Origin: Brettanomyces bruxellensis | Taxonomy: Eukaryota > Ascomycota > Pichiomycetes > Pichiales > Pichiaceae | Direction: 5' to 3' | NCBI RefSeq assembly: GCF_011074885.1 | Contig: NC_054689.1 | Coordinates: 1,488,001 to 1,552,000 of the forward strand | DNA: 64,000 nucleotides | Part shown: positions 9,220-18,603 of the stretch, one piece after another | Numbering within the stretch: position 1 is the first letter of the stretch | Layout: every line of letters begins with the position of its first letter | Position numbers and translations under genes: made by a program | Notes under the pieces: model-generated | Told to the model about the DNA's origin: nothing | What the model saw: the letters and a program-made list of their open reading frames with translations, nothing else | Databases searched by the model: none

Positions 9220-10395
9220 ATGGATACAGGGTTGTCATCTGGACCATCTACAGCAGGACTCACTTCCAGCACATTAGACAGTAATGAATTTGCTGATTTA
9301 CAGGTGGACAAATTGAAGGAGGCCATGAAAAAACAAGACTTTTGGAAGTACCATGTCATAAAAATAAATCCCTTAGAATTCTATTTGACGACGATACCCG
9401 ATAAAAGACATGAATTTACTAGACACGCGCCAAGTTATTACGTTCAGGTACAATTGCCCGAGGGTAAGGCAACTAAAGGCTGGCACACCAAGTCCCAAAC
9501 AGTAAGTGGATTCAAGCTAATTTTTACCCAACAGCAGTGGGGTGTAGGTGACGAAAATAAAGTAAATCCGTTTATAATTGAGCTGTTGCCTGAATCAGAA
9601 AGTGGAAAATTTATTATGAATGCATATCAGAATGAACAGTTGATCAACAATGCTATTACAAATACAATTGGGGATGAGAATAACGGACGAATCCCATTGA
9701 ATCTTACATTTGAGAAAATTAAAGCGCCTTCTTCATATTTTGGTCGGGAGGTTATGCTACATTCAGGTTATAGACTGGGCTCAGGAATACATATTTGCAG
9801 CCTAAGACCCGGAAGAAAAAGAGACTTTATTTTCAAGAGTCGTATTAGTGGAATGAAGCTTGCCAAAGATGGCACATCATACTTTCTGGATGAAGAATTC
9901 TTTCCCAAAAGCAGTTGGTTCAATCCCGTGGTGGCCATTTTTAGGCCCTGCAAGAGAGGCATTACGAACAAAATTACGAAGAAAGTGGTAACATCTTCGG
10001 CGAAATTTTCATCACTGGCCCCACATTCTTCCATAACAATTGGAAATTCTGATCTTACAAGTGTATCTAGTCCAGCAACTTCCAGAAATAGCTTTAGCAG
10101 CACTAGAGAGGAATCCGAGGATGAGGATGAGGATTCAGGCAATGAATATATAACATACAGTGATTACGAGACAAGTACCAGATATTACATTTCCAAAGAT
10201 GGGCTCAGGGACAGACATCCTGTTGATGATTCACCTAGCGATTACAAATTAGGTTGGATAACAATATATGATAGAGATAAGTACTTTTCACCCGAGACAC
10301 ATGGTGGTGGCAATTGGGAAGTTGTTTTAGGTATGACTTTTGCCGTCGGATTCAGTGGTCTCATTGACCAGGTTATTAAGAGTTCTAGGATATAA
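9220..10395 (+). CDS. Conserved-looking protein of unknown function
   Basis: 391 residues from the ATG at 9220 (MDTGLSSGPSTAG); the frame also has an ATG at 9103 adding 39 less convincing residues. I do not recognise the family. The globular part (about residues 35-270 from 9220) begins FYLTTIPDKRHEFTRHAP and YYVQVQLPEG, then has beta-rich alternation, an ICSLRPGRKRDFIFKSR stretch, and WFNPVVAIFRPCKRG. A Ser-rich acidic linker with EESEDEDEDSG follows. The last roughly 45 residues are again ordered and hydrophobic (WEVVLGMTFAVGFSGLIDQV). The strand-rich central part could be a tubby/LURP1/scramblase-like barrel, which is only an impression. No signal peptide is seen. The coding frame is surely real because of its length and mixed composition. 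Confidence 0.75.
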   Translation: MDTGLSSGPSTAGLTSSTLDSNEFADLQVDKLKEAMKKQDFWKYHVIKINPLEFYLTTIPDKRHEFTRHAPSYYVQVQLPEGKATKGWHTKSQTVSGFKLIFTQQQWGVGDENKVNPFIIELLPESESGKFIMNAYQNEQLINNAITNTIGDENNGRIPLNLTFEKIKAPSSYFGREVMLHSGYRLGSGIHICSLRPGRKRDFIFKSRISGMKLAKDGTSYFLDEEFFPKSSWFNPVVAIFRPCKRGITNKITKKVVTSSAKFSSLAPHSSITIGNSDLTSVSSPATSRNSFSSTREESEDEDEDSGNEYITYSDYETSTRYYISKDGLRDRHPVDDSPSDYKLGWITIYDRDKYFSPETHGGGNWEVVLGMTFAVGFSGLIDQVIKSSRI

Positions 10396-11104
10396 AGAAC
10401 AAGTAATAGATATTTGGTACATATTACCTATTAAACAATATAGTTGGCATAATACTACATAATAATTGCATATGCTCAGATTACTATAGTATGTGTATAG
10501 CGAATTCACTGAACTACGCTTTAGTGTCGGATTTCGCGGATTTTTAGAAATCCTAACAAGAGCCAACAAGAGCATAATTTCTGAGAATTGATGCGACACA
10601 GAGAATCCCACTTGTGAAAAGGGATATCTGAGTTTTGCTAAAACTATTCTACGTAACAAATACTTCCTTTTTCTTGAAAGAGTTTAAGGAAGACAAGCTA
10701 ATATATATTTTTTAATTTGAATTGATCTTAATTTAATATTGATTGTATCACAAGTTGACAGTATTGTCCATATTGATATCATTATTGATTATTATTCGTG
10801 TCACTGAGTTTTGTAACTTCACACACCAGGAACCGGTATCTAGCTAGTCGACATACCATCCTTACACAAATTAATTAGCTTCATTCTAAATTTGGGTACC
10901 ATTCACTAAAACGCGAACGCGGTAATATAGGAAAAAATGAGAAAACATTGATGCGGGGTGCTACAGAGTTTTTCATCAATAGAAACGACGAAAGATCTAA
11001 AATTTTATACTTTTAAGTTTTTGAGCCATAGAGTACGTATTAGACGAATGGAAGAGAAAGGATACTCATACGTCTTTCCTTATTGAAGAAAACAACCCTT
11101 CCTG
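10396..11104. other. Intergenic, promoter of the diflavin reductase-like gene
   Basis: About 700 bp, AT-rich. A 110-codon minus-strand frame (10327-10659) begins with TTG, overlaps the preceding gene and resembles nothing known to me. Nothing else is recognised; in particular no hydrophobic segment is encoded in frame upstream of 11105. Confidence 0.55.
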
Positions 11105-12925
11105 ATGACCCCTTATTTGGTATGCTATTCCTCTCAAACAGGGACCTCAAAGAAGCTCGCAGTTGATTTCGCACATGAAATCGAACAGACCATAGATCAT
11201 GATCGAATTCCAACCGAAGAAAACATGTTTGAAGTTAAGAACATCAGTGAAATAGAAAAACCAGAAGATTTATCGCGCTGGATCTTGATATGCTTTTTTA
11301 TCAGTTCTTATGGTGACGGCGAGCAGTGTTCTGACGGTGAGCAATTTTACAACAGCCTAAGACATTTGGAAAACGACTTCTTCAAAAAGCGTGGGAAACA
11401 ATGTGAGTTTACAATGTTTGGCTGCGGGAATTCTTTGTATGATTCTTATCAAGGTGCCGCCAACAACATCCAAAAGGAATTGTCAAGGCTATCATTTCAT
11501 GAAATAGGGAAGTTTGGTAAAGGAGATGATGGATGCAATATGCTGATGGAAGATTACAACGAATGGAAACTGGATACAATTTCCTTATTACAAAAATTAC
11601 TGAAGTTCCCGTTGGTGCAAAGGACGAATGAGTATATATCGCAATTCGAAGTTACTGAATCGGACGAAGCTGAGGCGGTCTTATTTGATAAGTCAACAGG
11701 TCCACCACATCATGAGGATAATCCATTTTTTGCACGTATTAAGAATATCGAAGTATTGACAAACAATGAGTTTGATGTAAAGAAAGTTGTTCGTGTTTCG
11801 TTCGATCTAGAGCAAAAGAAAACCAACTTACGTTATACGACAGGTGATCACATTGCGGTTTATCCTAGTAATAGTGAATCTGATGTTCGTTCATTTCTTA
11901 AACTTGTTGGACTATGGCACAAACGAAATCAAATAGTAAGAATAATCCCTGTTGGACATTCAATTAGGCCTTTTTACCCAATTCCCTGTTCTTACTTTAA
12001 CATATGCAAATACTATCTTGAAATAAATGCCTCACCAAGCAGGAAAATGATCCACTTTATTGCAAATACATTCACGGAAGATGATGCGGCTAAACAATCT
12101 CTTGCAAATATCACGAGCAACGCCGAAACATTTGCCAAAAATGTAACTTCAAGACATCTTACAATATCAAAACTTCTCGAGCCATTTGGATATAAGAATT
12201 TCAACATTCCGATAACGTTTTTTATGGAATCATTTGGAAAATTGAAACCGAGATATTATTCAATTTCGTCTTCTAGCTTAGAGTTTTCGGATATGGTTGA
12301 TATGACAGTGAGCCTCGACAAAGATAGTGACAGTCATTTTGAGGGTGTTTTTTCTAAGGAGTTGGAGAGGATTCTTGATGACAAAAGAACAAGTGAAATA
12401 TGTCAAATTGATACCAGACTTCCTATATTTATGGAGACATCGAAATTTAGACTTCCAACTAATTCAAAGAAACCAATATTATTAATTTGTGCAGGCGTCG
12501 GGGTAGCACCGTTTCGTGCGTTTATTAGGGAAATTGCTTTAAAATCTAAGAATGCTGAGATCAGTAAAATATATTTATACTATGGTTTACGCAGGCAAGA
12601 TGAAGATTTTCTTTATTTTGAAGAACTGAATGAAATCAAAAAGAAATTAGATGGAATGCTTGAGGTTAATATTGCTGAATCCAGAGGGGCTGGACCCAAA
12701 GTATACGTACAAAATCTTCTTGAAAGGGATCGGTCCAAAATTGGTTATCTTTGCATTAAGAATAATGCATGCATATATGTGTGTGGCCGGGCCAAAACTA
12801 TGGGTAGAGGTGTATCGAAGACTTTAATTGATATTTTTTCTGATATTAAAGGCGGCATAAGCCAGGGAGACAACTACTTAAAGCTGATGAAAATATTAGG
12901 TAGATATCGGGAAGACATCTGGTAG
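11105..12925 (+). CDS. NADPH-cytochrome P450 reductase-like diflavin oxidoreductase without membrane anchor
   Basis: 606 residues that align end to end with the soluble part of S. cerevisiae Ncp1. The FMN (flavodoxin) domain has YSSQTGTSKK (residues 8-17), ISSYGDGE (66-73), FGCGNSLYD (about 105-113) and GKGDDGCNMLMEDYNEWK. The FAD connecting region has YTTGDHIAVYPSN and RYYSISSSS (383-391). The NADPH part has GVGVAPFRAFIRE (about 464-476), SRGAGPKVYVQ, IYVCGRAKTMGRGVS and the ending GRYREDIW with the terminal Trp that stacks on FAD in the family. Ncp1 starts with about 50 residues carrying a transmembrane anchor; here the ATG lies only a few residues before the FMN loop, so the enzyme is predicted to be cytosolic. 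The Ncp1 nucleotide-binding GPGTGVAP is CAGVGVAP here. Tah18 is a poorer match. The physiological acceptor is unknown. Confidence 0.85.
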   Translation: MTPYLVCYSSQTGTSKKLAVDFAHEIEQTIDHDRIPTEENMFEVKNISEIEKPEDLSRWILICFFISSYGDGEQCSDGEQFYNSLRHLENDFFKKRGKQCEFTMFGCGNSLYDSYQGAANNIQKELSRLSFHEIGKFGKGDDGCNMLMEDYNEWKLDTISLLQKLLKFPLVQRTNEYISQFEVTESDEAEAVLFDKSTGPPHHEDNPFFARIKNIEVLTNNEFDVKKVVRVSFDLEQKKTNLRYTTGDHIAVYPSNSESDVRSFLKLVGLWHKRNQIVRIIPVGHSIRPFYPIPCSYFNICKYYLEINASPSRKMIHFIANTFTEDDAAKQSLANITSNAETFAKNVTSRHLTISKLLEPFGYKNFNIPITFFMESFGKLKPRYYSISSSSLEFSDMVDMTVSLDKDSDSHFEGVFSKELERILDDKRTSEICQIDTRLPIFMETSKFRLPTNSKKPILLICAGVGVAPFRAFIREIALKSKNAEISKIYLYYGLRRQDEDFLYFEELNEIKKKLDGMLEVNIAESRGAGPKVYVQNLLERDRSKIGYLCIKNNACIYVCGRAKTMGRGVSKTLIDIFSDIKGGISQGDNYLKLMKILGRYREDIW

Positions 12926-13775
12926 CAAAATGATAAGATAGATGCCAAATCTTGCAATTACATTGATCTCACCAAATAGAAAAGGGTATTAACAGAATGA
13001 TATTTTTATTCCTTTATTTATCAAGTTCAATCATAGATAGTGTGTATTTTATTAATATATAGTTTTGAAAAATGATGGATATTGATTTTCAAAGTGTTTA
13101 GGGAGTTAGGGGAAGGGACTCTCCCAGCGGGGATTAACATTTTTTTTAAGAAACTAATGATTGACGGATGATTCGAATTAATTTTGAGTTTGCTAACAGA
13201 TAACTGAGACTCCGAAAAATTATGATTCTTGAGAACTAGAAACCAACAAAATTGAAAGTTTTTGACGTCAGACAGAAAACTATAAGATATGAGTTGACAT
13301 TACAACAGAATTATCAAGTAAAATTTGAAGTCGAGTTAAAGAATTTTGCCAGATCTGTACTTTTCATTGATAAAATACAAGAGCTATCGTTTCTGATACT
13401 GATACACCTTCTTGACGGCGGGATATCGAGAAAAATACCGACCCGGGAAAGAAAAATAATTTTGATAGGTAGTAGTGAATCATTTTACCCGAACAAAAAG
13501 TACCGACAATACAAAATTTCTAAATGTTTTCTGTAACTCCGATACACACGGGAGTGGCGTTTTTCGACATCTTGTATGAAAGTTACACCAATTTTTTTTT
13601 ACTGTTAAATGCTTTCAAGATGAATCACATAATTATTGTAAATTGTCAAATAATTGTTGTATTAAAGGAGGTTACCAATAACAGTTTGTACTTGGGATTC
13701 AGTGATAGATTTGGCATTTGTGATCTCCACACAACTTACAGAAAGCCATCCCAAATTACAAAATTGTATCCAACA
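12926..13775. other. Intergenic, upstream of the SIS-domain gene
   Basis: About 850 bp. An open frame at 13252-13536 starts with TTG and has no known features. The SIS gene frame stays open upstream to about 13524, but that extension is hydrophobic and low-quality and is treated as promoter. A TGACGTCA palindrome at 13263-13270 is listed separately. Confidence 0.5.
13263..13270. promoter_or_regulatory. CRE/ATF-type palindrome TGACGTCA
   Basis: Perfect 8-bp CRE palindrome about 505 bp upstream of the SIS gene start. Yeast CREB/ATF-type bZIP factors (Sko1, Aca1, Hac1 relatives) bind such sites. A given 8-mer could occur once by chance in a window of this size, so function is unproven. Confidence 0.3.
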
Positions 13776-14990
13776 ATGTCATTCAATTCATTTTCATCGA
13801 CACCTCTCTCCAGGGACTCATCTGATATTTCAATTCATATCAACAATGATTCAAACCCAGTTTTGGAACAAGGATTGCGAACTGTGAATCGGGTACTTTC
13901 TACCCAGGCAAAGGCAATTGACTATTTGAGTCGTCAGTATGAAAGGTCTGAATGGTCAAAGAATGAAATTAAAAAGTCATTAAGAATTATGAATAATGGC
14001 CTTAATGCAGGAGGTAAAATTATAATATCTGGTATGGGTAAATCATACAAGATTGCTGGAAAAAGTGTGGCCACACTGAACTCACTCAGCGTTCAGTCGG
14101 CTCTTTTACACCCTTCGGAAGCTCTTCACGGGGACCTGGGTATCATCCGGGAAGAAAGAGGAGATGTGTTACTTATGATCTCTGCATCGGGAAATACCCC
14201 CGAGCTTCTCAATTTACTCAATTATATTCCAGAGACGGTACCTATTATATTAGTCACGTGTACTAAGCACTCAAAACTGAGTATTCTTCCTAGGATTTCA
14301 TCAATGATTTATGCTGAACTTCCCAAAAGACTCTCTGAAAAGAACTTGTACGGGATGAGTGCGCCAACCATATCAACAACACTCTGCCTCACTATTCTTG
14401 ATGCCACATCCATGGCACTAGCCGAAGTATATATCAATGACCTAAATATTAGAAAGAAAAGGTTCGGCGATAGACATCCAGGCGGAGCAATTGGCCAGGA
14501 GACAGCTGTAGAGCGCTCGACTGCATTTTCTCAACTCAAAATTGATTCTTCTACTCAGACCAGCAGTACTGGTAGCAGTAATAGTATCAGCTCTGCTTCA
14601 AGTATTTGTGAATTGAGAAATAAGTCCCGATCCCTATTAGAAGAGGAAACAGAAGATGCAATTAATCAGGAAGAACCAAAGGAGGCCGATGCCTTTTCAG
14701 TGTTGGATTTGGTTCTTCTAAATAAAATTAAGAATTCAAACCATGTAATAACAATCAATACGTTGCCAGACCATGATGAACTTAGGGTTACAAGCTTACT
14801 TATAGCATATGATTACATTCTTATTGACCACAAAAATAGTCATGATGAGTCCACGACCAAGTCACACATTATGCAAGTTCTCGAATGCTCACTGGGCCAG
14901 CAAGTGTACAGAGCAGCCAAAATTCAAGGTGATGACTGGTCTGATATTAAGTGGAAATTGGAGGACGTATTGGTTAAAGTATCGTTTTAA
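13776..14990 (+). CDS. SIS-domain sugar-phosphate isomerase-like protein (KpsF/GutQ/KdsD type)
   Basis: 404 residues from MSFNSFSSTPLSRD. The SIS domain (about residues 35-240) follows bacterial arabinose-5-phosphate isomerases closely: GGKIIISGMGKSYKIAGK, HPSEALHGDLGII, LLMISASGNTPELLNLL, the SAPTISTTLCLTILDATSMALAE helix and RHPGGAIGQ. In bacterial KdsD/GutQ a pair of CBS domains follows. Here a Ser-rich linker is followed by about 110 residues ending WKLEDVLVKVSF with no clear CBS signature. The likely chemistry is an aldose-ketose isomerisation of a pentose or hexose phosphate, or sugar-phosphate sensing; the substrate cannot be told. I chose this ATG because the homologous region starts soon after and the upstream in-frame stretch does not look like protein. 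Confidence 0.82.
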   Translation: MSFNSFSSTPLSRDSSDISIHINNDSNPVLEQGLRTVNRVLSTQAKAIDYLSRQYERSEWSKNEIKKSLRIMNNGLNAGGKIIISGMGKSYKIAGKSVATLNSLSVQSALLHPSEALHGDLGIIREERGDVLLMISASGNTPELLNLLNYIPETVPIILVTCTKHSKLSILPRISSMIYAELPKRLSEKNLYGMSAPTISTTLCLTILDATSMALAEVYINDLNIRKKRFGDRHPGGAIGQETAVERSTAFSQLKIDSSTQTSSTGSSNSISSASSICELRNKSRSLLEEETEDAINQEEPKEADAFSVLDLVLLNKIKNSNHVITINTLPDHDELRVTSLLIAYDYILIDHKNSHDESTTKSHIMQVLECSLGQQVYRAAKIQGDDWSDIKWKLEDVLVKVSF

Positions 14991-15345
14991 ACATTCTTAA
15001 TTTTGGATTATTTAAATGTTAGTGGAAAACGGCGAAGAACATAATATGTACATTTATGGCAATATTCTGGCTTCCAAAGTTTAAAGATTACCATTTACAA
15101 TTTGCCTATTCGAAGGGCATTATTTCAGTTAGATGATAGCGACATAAACTTATAATATAACATTCATTTTCGCTTTCATTGATTACAGGTGAAAATACAT
15201 TTGTAATGTATAAATATACATAGTAAAATTCTGATAGGCATATTCAATAAGCACAGCCGAGTTAAAAATTCAGCTAACAACTAAATTGCTCAACGTACGA
15301 CTAAACGTTACATTTTTCACTGCTACAAGAAATTTAAATTGCCAT

Positions 15346-15489
15346 ATGTTTCATCAACCAGAGCCAATTAAATTTGCAGCTCGGCCATTTATAATACTAG
15401 CATTCTGCATATCACTTATTTGGTCCGTAATATCCTTTTCCCCCTTCAAGAAATTAGCAAGGTACAGGAGATATCTAAATTCCCTATAA
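15346..15489 (+). CDS. Possible small single-span membrane protein (47 residues)
   Basis: ATG-started frame MFHQPEPIKFAARPF followed by one hydrophobic segment (IILAFCISLIWSVISF) and a basic tail (KKLARYRRYLNSL). The layout is typical of short tail-basic membrane proteins of ER or mitochondria, but a 47-codon frame can occur by chance and I recognise no family. It lies between convergent-free neighbours, in the large BEM1 upstream region. Confidence 0.25.
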   Translation: MFHQPEPIKFAARPFIILAFCISLIWSVISFSPFKKLARYRRYLNSL

Positions 15490-15970
15490 ACTGAAAAAAA
15501 CTAACAGGACAATAGTACATACAACACACTGATTTCTCATCCTGGTAAGAAAGGGGTAAAAATGCAATAGGAAAACAAATCGAAAAACAGAAATTCTTTA
15601 TATGGGGTAGGATATCTAAAGATTTTTTTTGAACAGCCTTATCTTAATACAGTTTACATCATGGTTACAAAAGAAGGGGGAAATAAAGAAAATACAACAC
15701 CTTAAATACCTTATCTATATATATGTATCTATAATTACGGTTATCCAATTTTCAGTATAGTTGATTGCGAACTGAAATGACCAATTCTATAAGCTGGCTT
15801 ACTTGCTGACTGATCATTGTGTCAAAGAATATTCGCCACAAAGTGATATAATAAGGTTGATTAAAACTTAAATCTGATCTTTCCCTGTTGTTGTACCTAA
15901 ATACTGAATTTGTTTTACGAGGTTACTAACCTCTAACTCCCGTATGCTTTTTTAGGGGTACTCTAACTAA

Positions 15971-15976
15971 ACGCGT
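15971..15976. promoter_or_regulatory. MCB-like ACGCGT box upstream of BEM1
   Basis: ACGCGT, the Mlu I cell-cycle box bound by MBF in S. cerevisiae, lies about 390 bp upstream of the BEM1 ATG. A single hexamer is weak evidence. Confidence 0.25.
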
Positions 15977-16046
15977 ATTTTCTCTCAGCAGGTAGAGTGC
16001 TATTTTTTTTTTTACTCCCCCCCCTTTCCACCTGGTAAAATTCCCC

Positions 16047-16054
16047 TATAAAAA
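16047..16054 (+). promoter_or_regulatory. TATA-like element upstream of BEM1
   Basis: TATAAAAA about 315 bp before the BEM1 ATG. If used, the 5' leader would be about 200 nt or longer, which is long for yeast. Confidence 0.35.
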
Positions 16055-16362
16055 TCGATGACTTTTTTTTTTTCGTACCATTTTATCCATTAAATTTTAC
16101 TTTATCGGGTACACTTGCTTGGCTCGATTCTGAAACATCTTCGTCGTTTTCTATACTCGCATATTTCATTCTGCTCGGCTGTTTCACATTATTTTGTCCG
16201 TATTTTAGTTTGTCAATCTTTTGGAACAATTAGAAGAACAGCCAAAGGCCAAAGATCCATTTAATAATCAAGGTCCATTCAAAACTTTGTGCTTAGCAGT
16301 TTCATTGGCTGTCAACTCATACCTCGCATAATTTTTAGCTTCATCATACCCTACTGGACACA

Positions 16363-18426
16363 ATGTCTTTTTTTCGAAGATCATCGAGGGAGCATAAAGA
16401 ACATAAGGTGACCAAGGCAGACCTCTCAACAATTCGTATTGGATCAGAAGATGCAACTCAAAGTTTGAACGCCCCAAGAGAGGTAGTTCAGGCTGTTAGA
16501 GCCTATATAGCCCAAATTCCGGGTCAGATCAGTTTCAACAAAGGTGATTTCTTTTACGTTGTCTCGCGACCAAACTCTACTACCATCGAGATAAAGGATC
16601 CAGTGAAAAACATGCAGGGTAGTGCTCCAACCAGCTGCTTTAAATTCTTTGAAAAACCCCAGCGAACACACACAAGCAATTCATCAAGTAGCAATAGTTC
16701 TTCTCAGCACAGTAGTTCTCAGAATGGGGCTGGCGTGACATTTCACAAATCCTATCAATCTACAAAATCGTTTCATTCGCAACATTCACAACCATCCCAG
16801 GTACCTAATCCTTCAGCAAGACACGCATCTTCAAGTTCTAGCAAGCACGTGTCACCGTTACCATCACTTTATGGGATTGTCCTCTATGATTTTCATGCCG
16901 AGAGGCCCGATGAGTTGAGCGTGATGGCGGGCGACAGTTTAATCCTTTGTGCCCATCATGAACATGAGTGGTTCATTGGAAAGTTTCTCGATAAGATTGG
17001 TGAGCCAGGCTTAGTTCCTGTTTCGTATGTGCGACTTTATGATATAAATACCAAAGTTCCTTACAACGAGCCGTCTGATGCTATAATAGATAGAGTTCGT
17101 CTTCCGACTGTTGAGCAATGGAAGATGGTGAAGAACCGTCATAAGGCCAGTGCAAGAACAGTAGGACCTGCAGCTTCAACACCAGGCAGCCGAACAAATT
17201 CTTCTGGTGATGTACGCGCCCAGATGGGCGGACAGAATTGGCAAAAGGACTCGTTTTCTTCCACCGCCAGCTCATTTAGTCAGAGCTCGTACATTGCAGG
17301 GCAAAATAAGCCCGTGGCGAATATTTCTACGGCGTCTGCATCAACAGCTCGTGCTTCATTGTATGCAGAAGAGGTTAGTATAGAGTCTTTTTCTTCCACA
17401 AATGGCAAATACTGGTTCTTGGTTCGTGTCGTGCTCTCTGATCACTCTACACGGTGCCTTTGCAGATATTACGAAGACTTTTTCAATTTCCACCAGCAAA
17501 TTTTGGCTGCATGGCCGAGGGAAGGAGGTAAATACGATACTAAGGATCATAAAGAGAGAATCATTCCTTTTATTCCCGGTCCAGTGATGGATGTGAGCGA
17601 GAACTTGTGCCATAGACGCATGATTGACTTTGATAGCTATCTAAAAAGTCTGAGAGATCTCCCTAGCCATATTTCAAAATCGGTTCTTGCTAATTCCTTT
17701 TATGATCTGTGGGAAGGTGACCAACAGTTGTCATATAACGATGTCACGAAGGATGGCTCTCCTATAAGGCCGGCCAGACGTCCTCCAAATATGATTATAC
17801 TGAATGGTAAAGGATCTAACAGTAATGGAGAGATTGATCGTAAATCTGAACAGCCTCATCCATATAGACCATTTCCACAACAGGGAGGCAATGTTCCGAT
17901 GGACCATACCGGAGCTATCGATATAAAGCCCACACAGAATCCTCAAAACAGACACAGCTCTTTGGTAAGGAGACTTAGTGAGATGACTTTGGGCCACTCT
18001 CATCACCACTCTAGGAAGCACAGTTCATCCGGATCTTCCGTGGGATCATCTACACAGGATCAGAGAGAAACACATAGAAAGCCATCCCAAACCAACTGGA
18101 CTAAGAGCAATAACGGAAATATGAACACGAGTGCCTCAAAGATATCTCCTTCTAACAAGTTAAAACTAAAGTTTTATTACAAAGATGATATATTTGCAAT
18201 AGCTGTCCCTGAAACTGTAACATTGGAGGAGCTGAAGCATTTAATTGTCCCGCGAATCGATGAATGTGACGAACCTAACATTGAAGAAAGATTAAAAGTT
18301 ATACCAAAAGATGTCAACAACGTTGATCAGTTTGAGTATCTAAATGAATGTGTTCTTCAATCGGATTCACAACTTCATGAAACTTCCAATTTCACTGACA
18401 AGGGAAAGTTTTTAGTTATAGTTTGA
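16363..18426 (+). CDS. BEM1: Polarity scaffold Bem1 (SH3-SH3-PX-PB1)
   Basis: 687 residues. Bem1 is the scaffold that brings Cdc24, Cdc42 and PAK kinases together at sites of polarised growth. Domains in order: a first SH3 (about 42-100, with ISFNKGDFFYVV), a Ser-rich linker, a second SH3 (about 168-228: GIVLYDFHAERPDELSV, ending GEPGLVPVSYVRL), the conserved LPTVEQWK segment, a PX domain (about 338-452: KYWFLVRVVLSDHSTR, RYYEDFFNFHQQ, RIIPFIPGPV), a long Ser/His/Asn-rich linker, and a C-terminal PB1 domain (about 600-687: KLKFYYKDDIFAIAVP). It is longer than the 551-residue S. cerevisiae protein through linkers. The first SH3 lacks the Trp that S. cerevisiae has after its ALYDY-equivalent loop, so its ligand binding may differ. 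Confidence 0.95.
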   Translation: MSFFRRSSREHKEHKVTKADLSTIRIGSEDATQSLNAPREVVQAVRAYIAQIPGQISFNKGDFFYVVSRPNSTTIEIKDPVKNMQGSAPTSCFKFFEKPQRTHTSNSSSSNSSSQHSSSQNGAGVTFHKSYQSTKSFHSQHSQPSQVPNPSARHASSSSSKHVSPLPSLYGIVLYDFHAERPDELSVMAGDSLILCAHHEHEWFIGKFLDKIGEPGLVPVSYVRLYDINTKVPYNEPSDAIIDRVRLPTVEQWKMVKNRHKASARTVGPAASTPGSRTNSSGDVRAQMGGQNWQKDSFSSTASSFSQSSYIAGQNKPVANISTASASTARASLYAEEVSIESFSSTNGKYWFLVRVVLSDHSTRCLCRYYEDFFNFHQQILAAWPREGGKYDTKDHKERIIPFIPGPVMDVSENLCHRRMIDFDSYLKSLRDLPSHISKSVLANSFYDLWEGDQQLSYNDVTKDGSPIRPARRPPNMIILNGKGSNSNGEIDRKSEQPHPYRPFPQQGGNVPMDHTGAIDIKPTQNPQNRHSSLVRRLSEMTLGHSHHHSRKHSSSGSSVGSSTQDQRETHRKPSQTNWTKSNNGNMNTSASKISPSNKLKLKFYYKDDIFAIAVPETVTLEELKHLIVPRIDECDEPNIEERLKVIPKDVNNVDQFEYLNECVLQSDSQLHETSNFTDKGKFLVIV

Positions 18427-18603
18427 TCTTACGCTTTATCTCGCAAAAATTTACAGGGAGGGAGTGAGCTTCTTATTCTCTATAAATGATAAGCCTTGTA
18501 TAGTTATATAAATATGTACGAGTAATTTCGCAGCGTTCAGTTTCTATCTAGTGAACGTTTTAAATCAAATAAATTTGCTAAATGCCAATTGTCATCTATC
18601 TGT

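Larger units (their letters stand above)
14991..16362. other. Intergenic, long BEM1 5' region
   Basis: About 1.37 kb. It contains one small open frame (15346-15489, separate entry), T-rich and C-rich tracts near 16003-16026 and 16065-16073, an ACGCGT box and a TATA element (separate entries). No RNA gene is recognised. Confidence 0.5.

Noticed and set aside
10327..10659. 110-codon minus-strand frame with basic N-terminus
   Set aside because: It starts with TTG, overlaps a well-supported gene on the other strand, and shows no known features.
11105..12925. Tah18 (anamorsin-partner diflavin reductase) as identity
   Set aside because: The end-to-end motif pattern (RYYSISSSS, YVCGRAKTMGRGVS, GRYREDIW, the NADPH loop) follows Ncp1 much more closely.
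13524..13775. N-terminal extension of the SIS gene
   Set aside because: Frame is open, but the extension is a hydrophobic, A/T-driven sequence with no homologous content, and the protein core starts soon after 13776.
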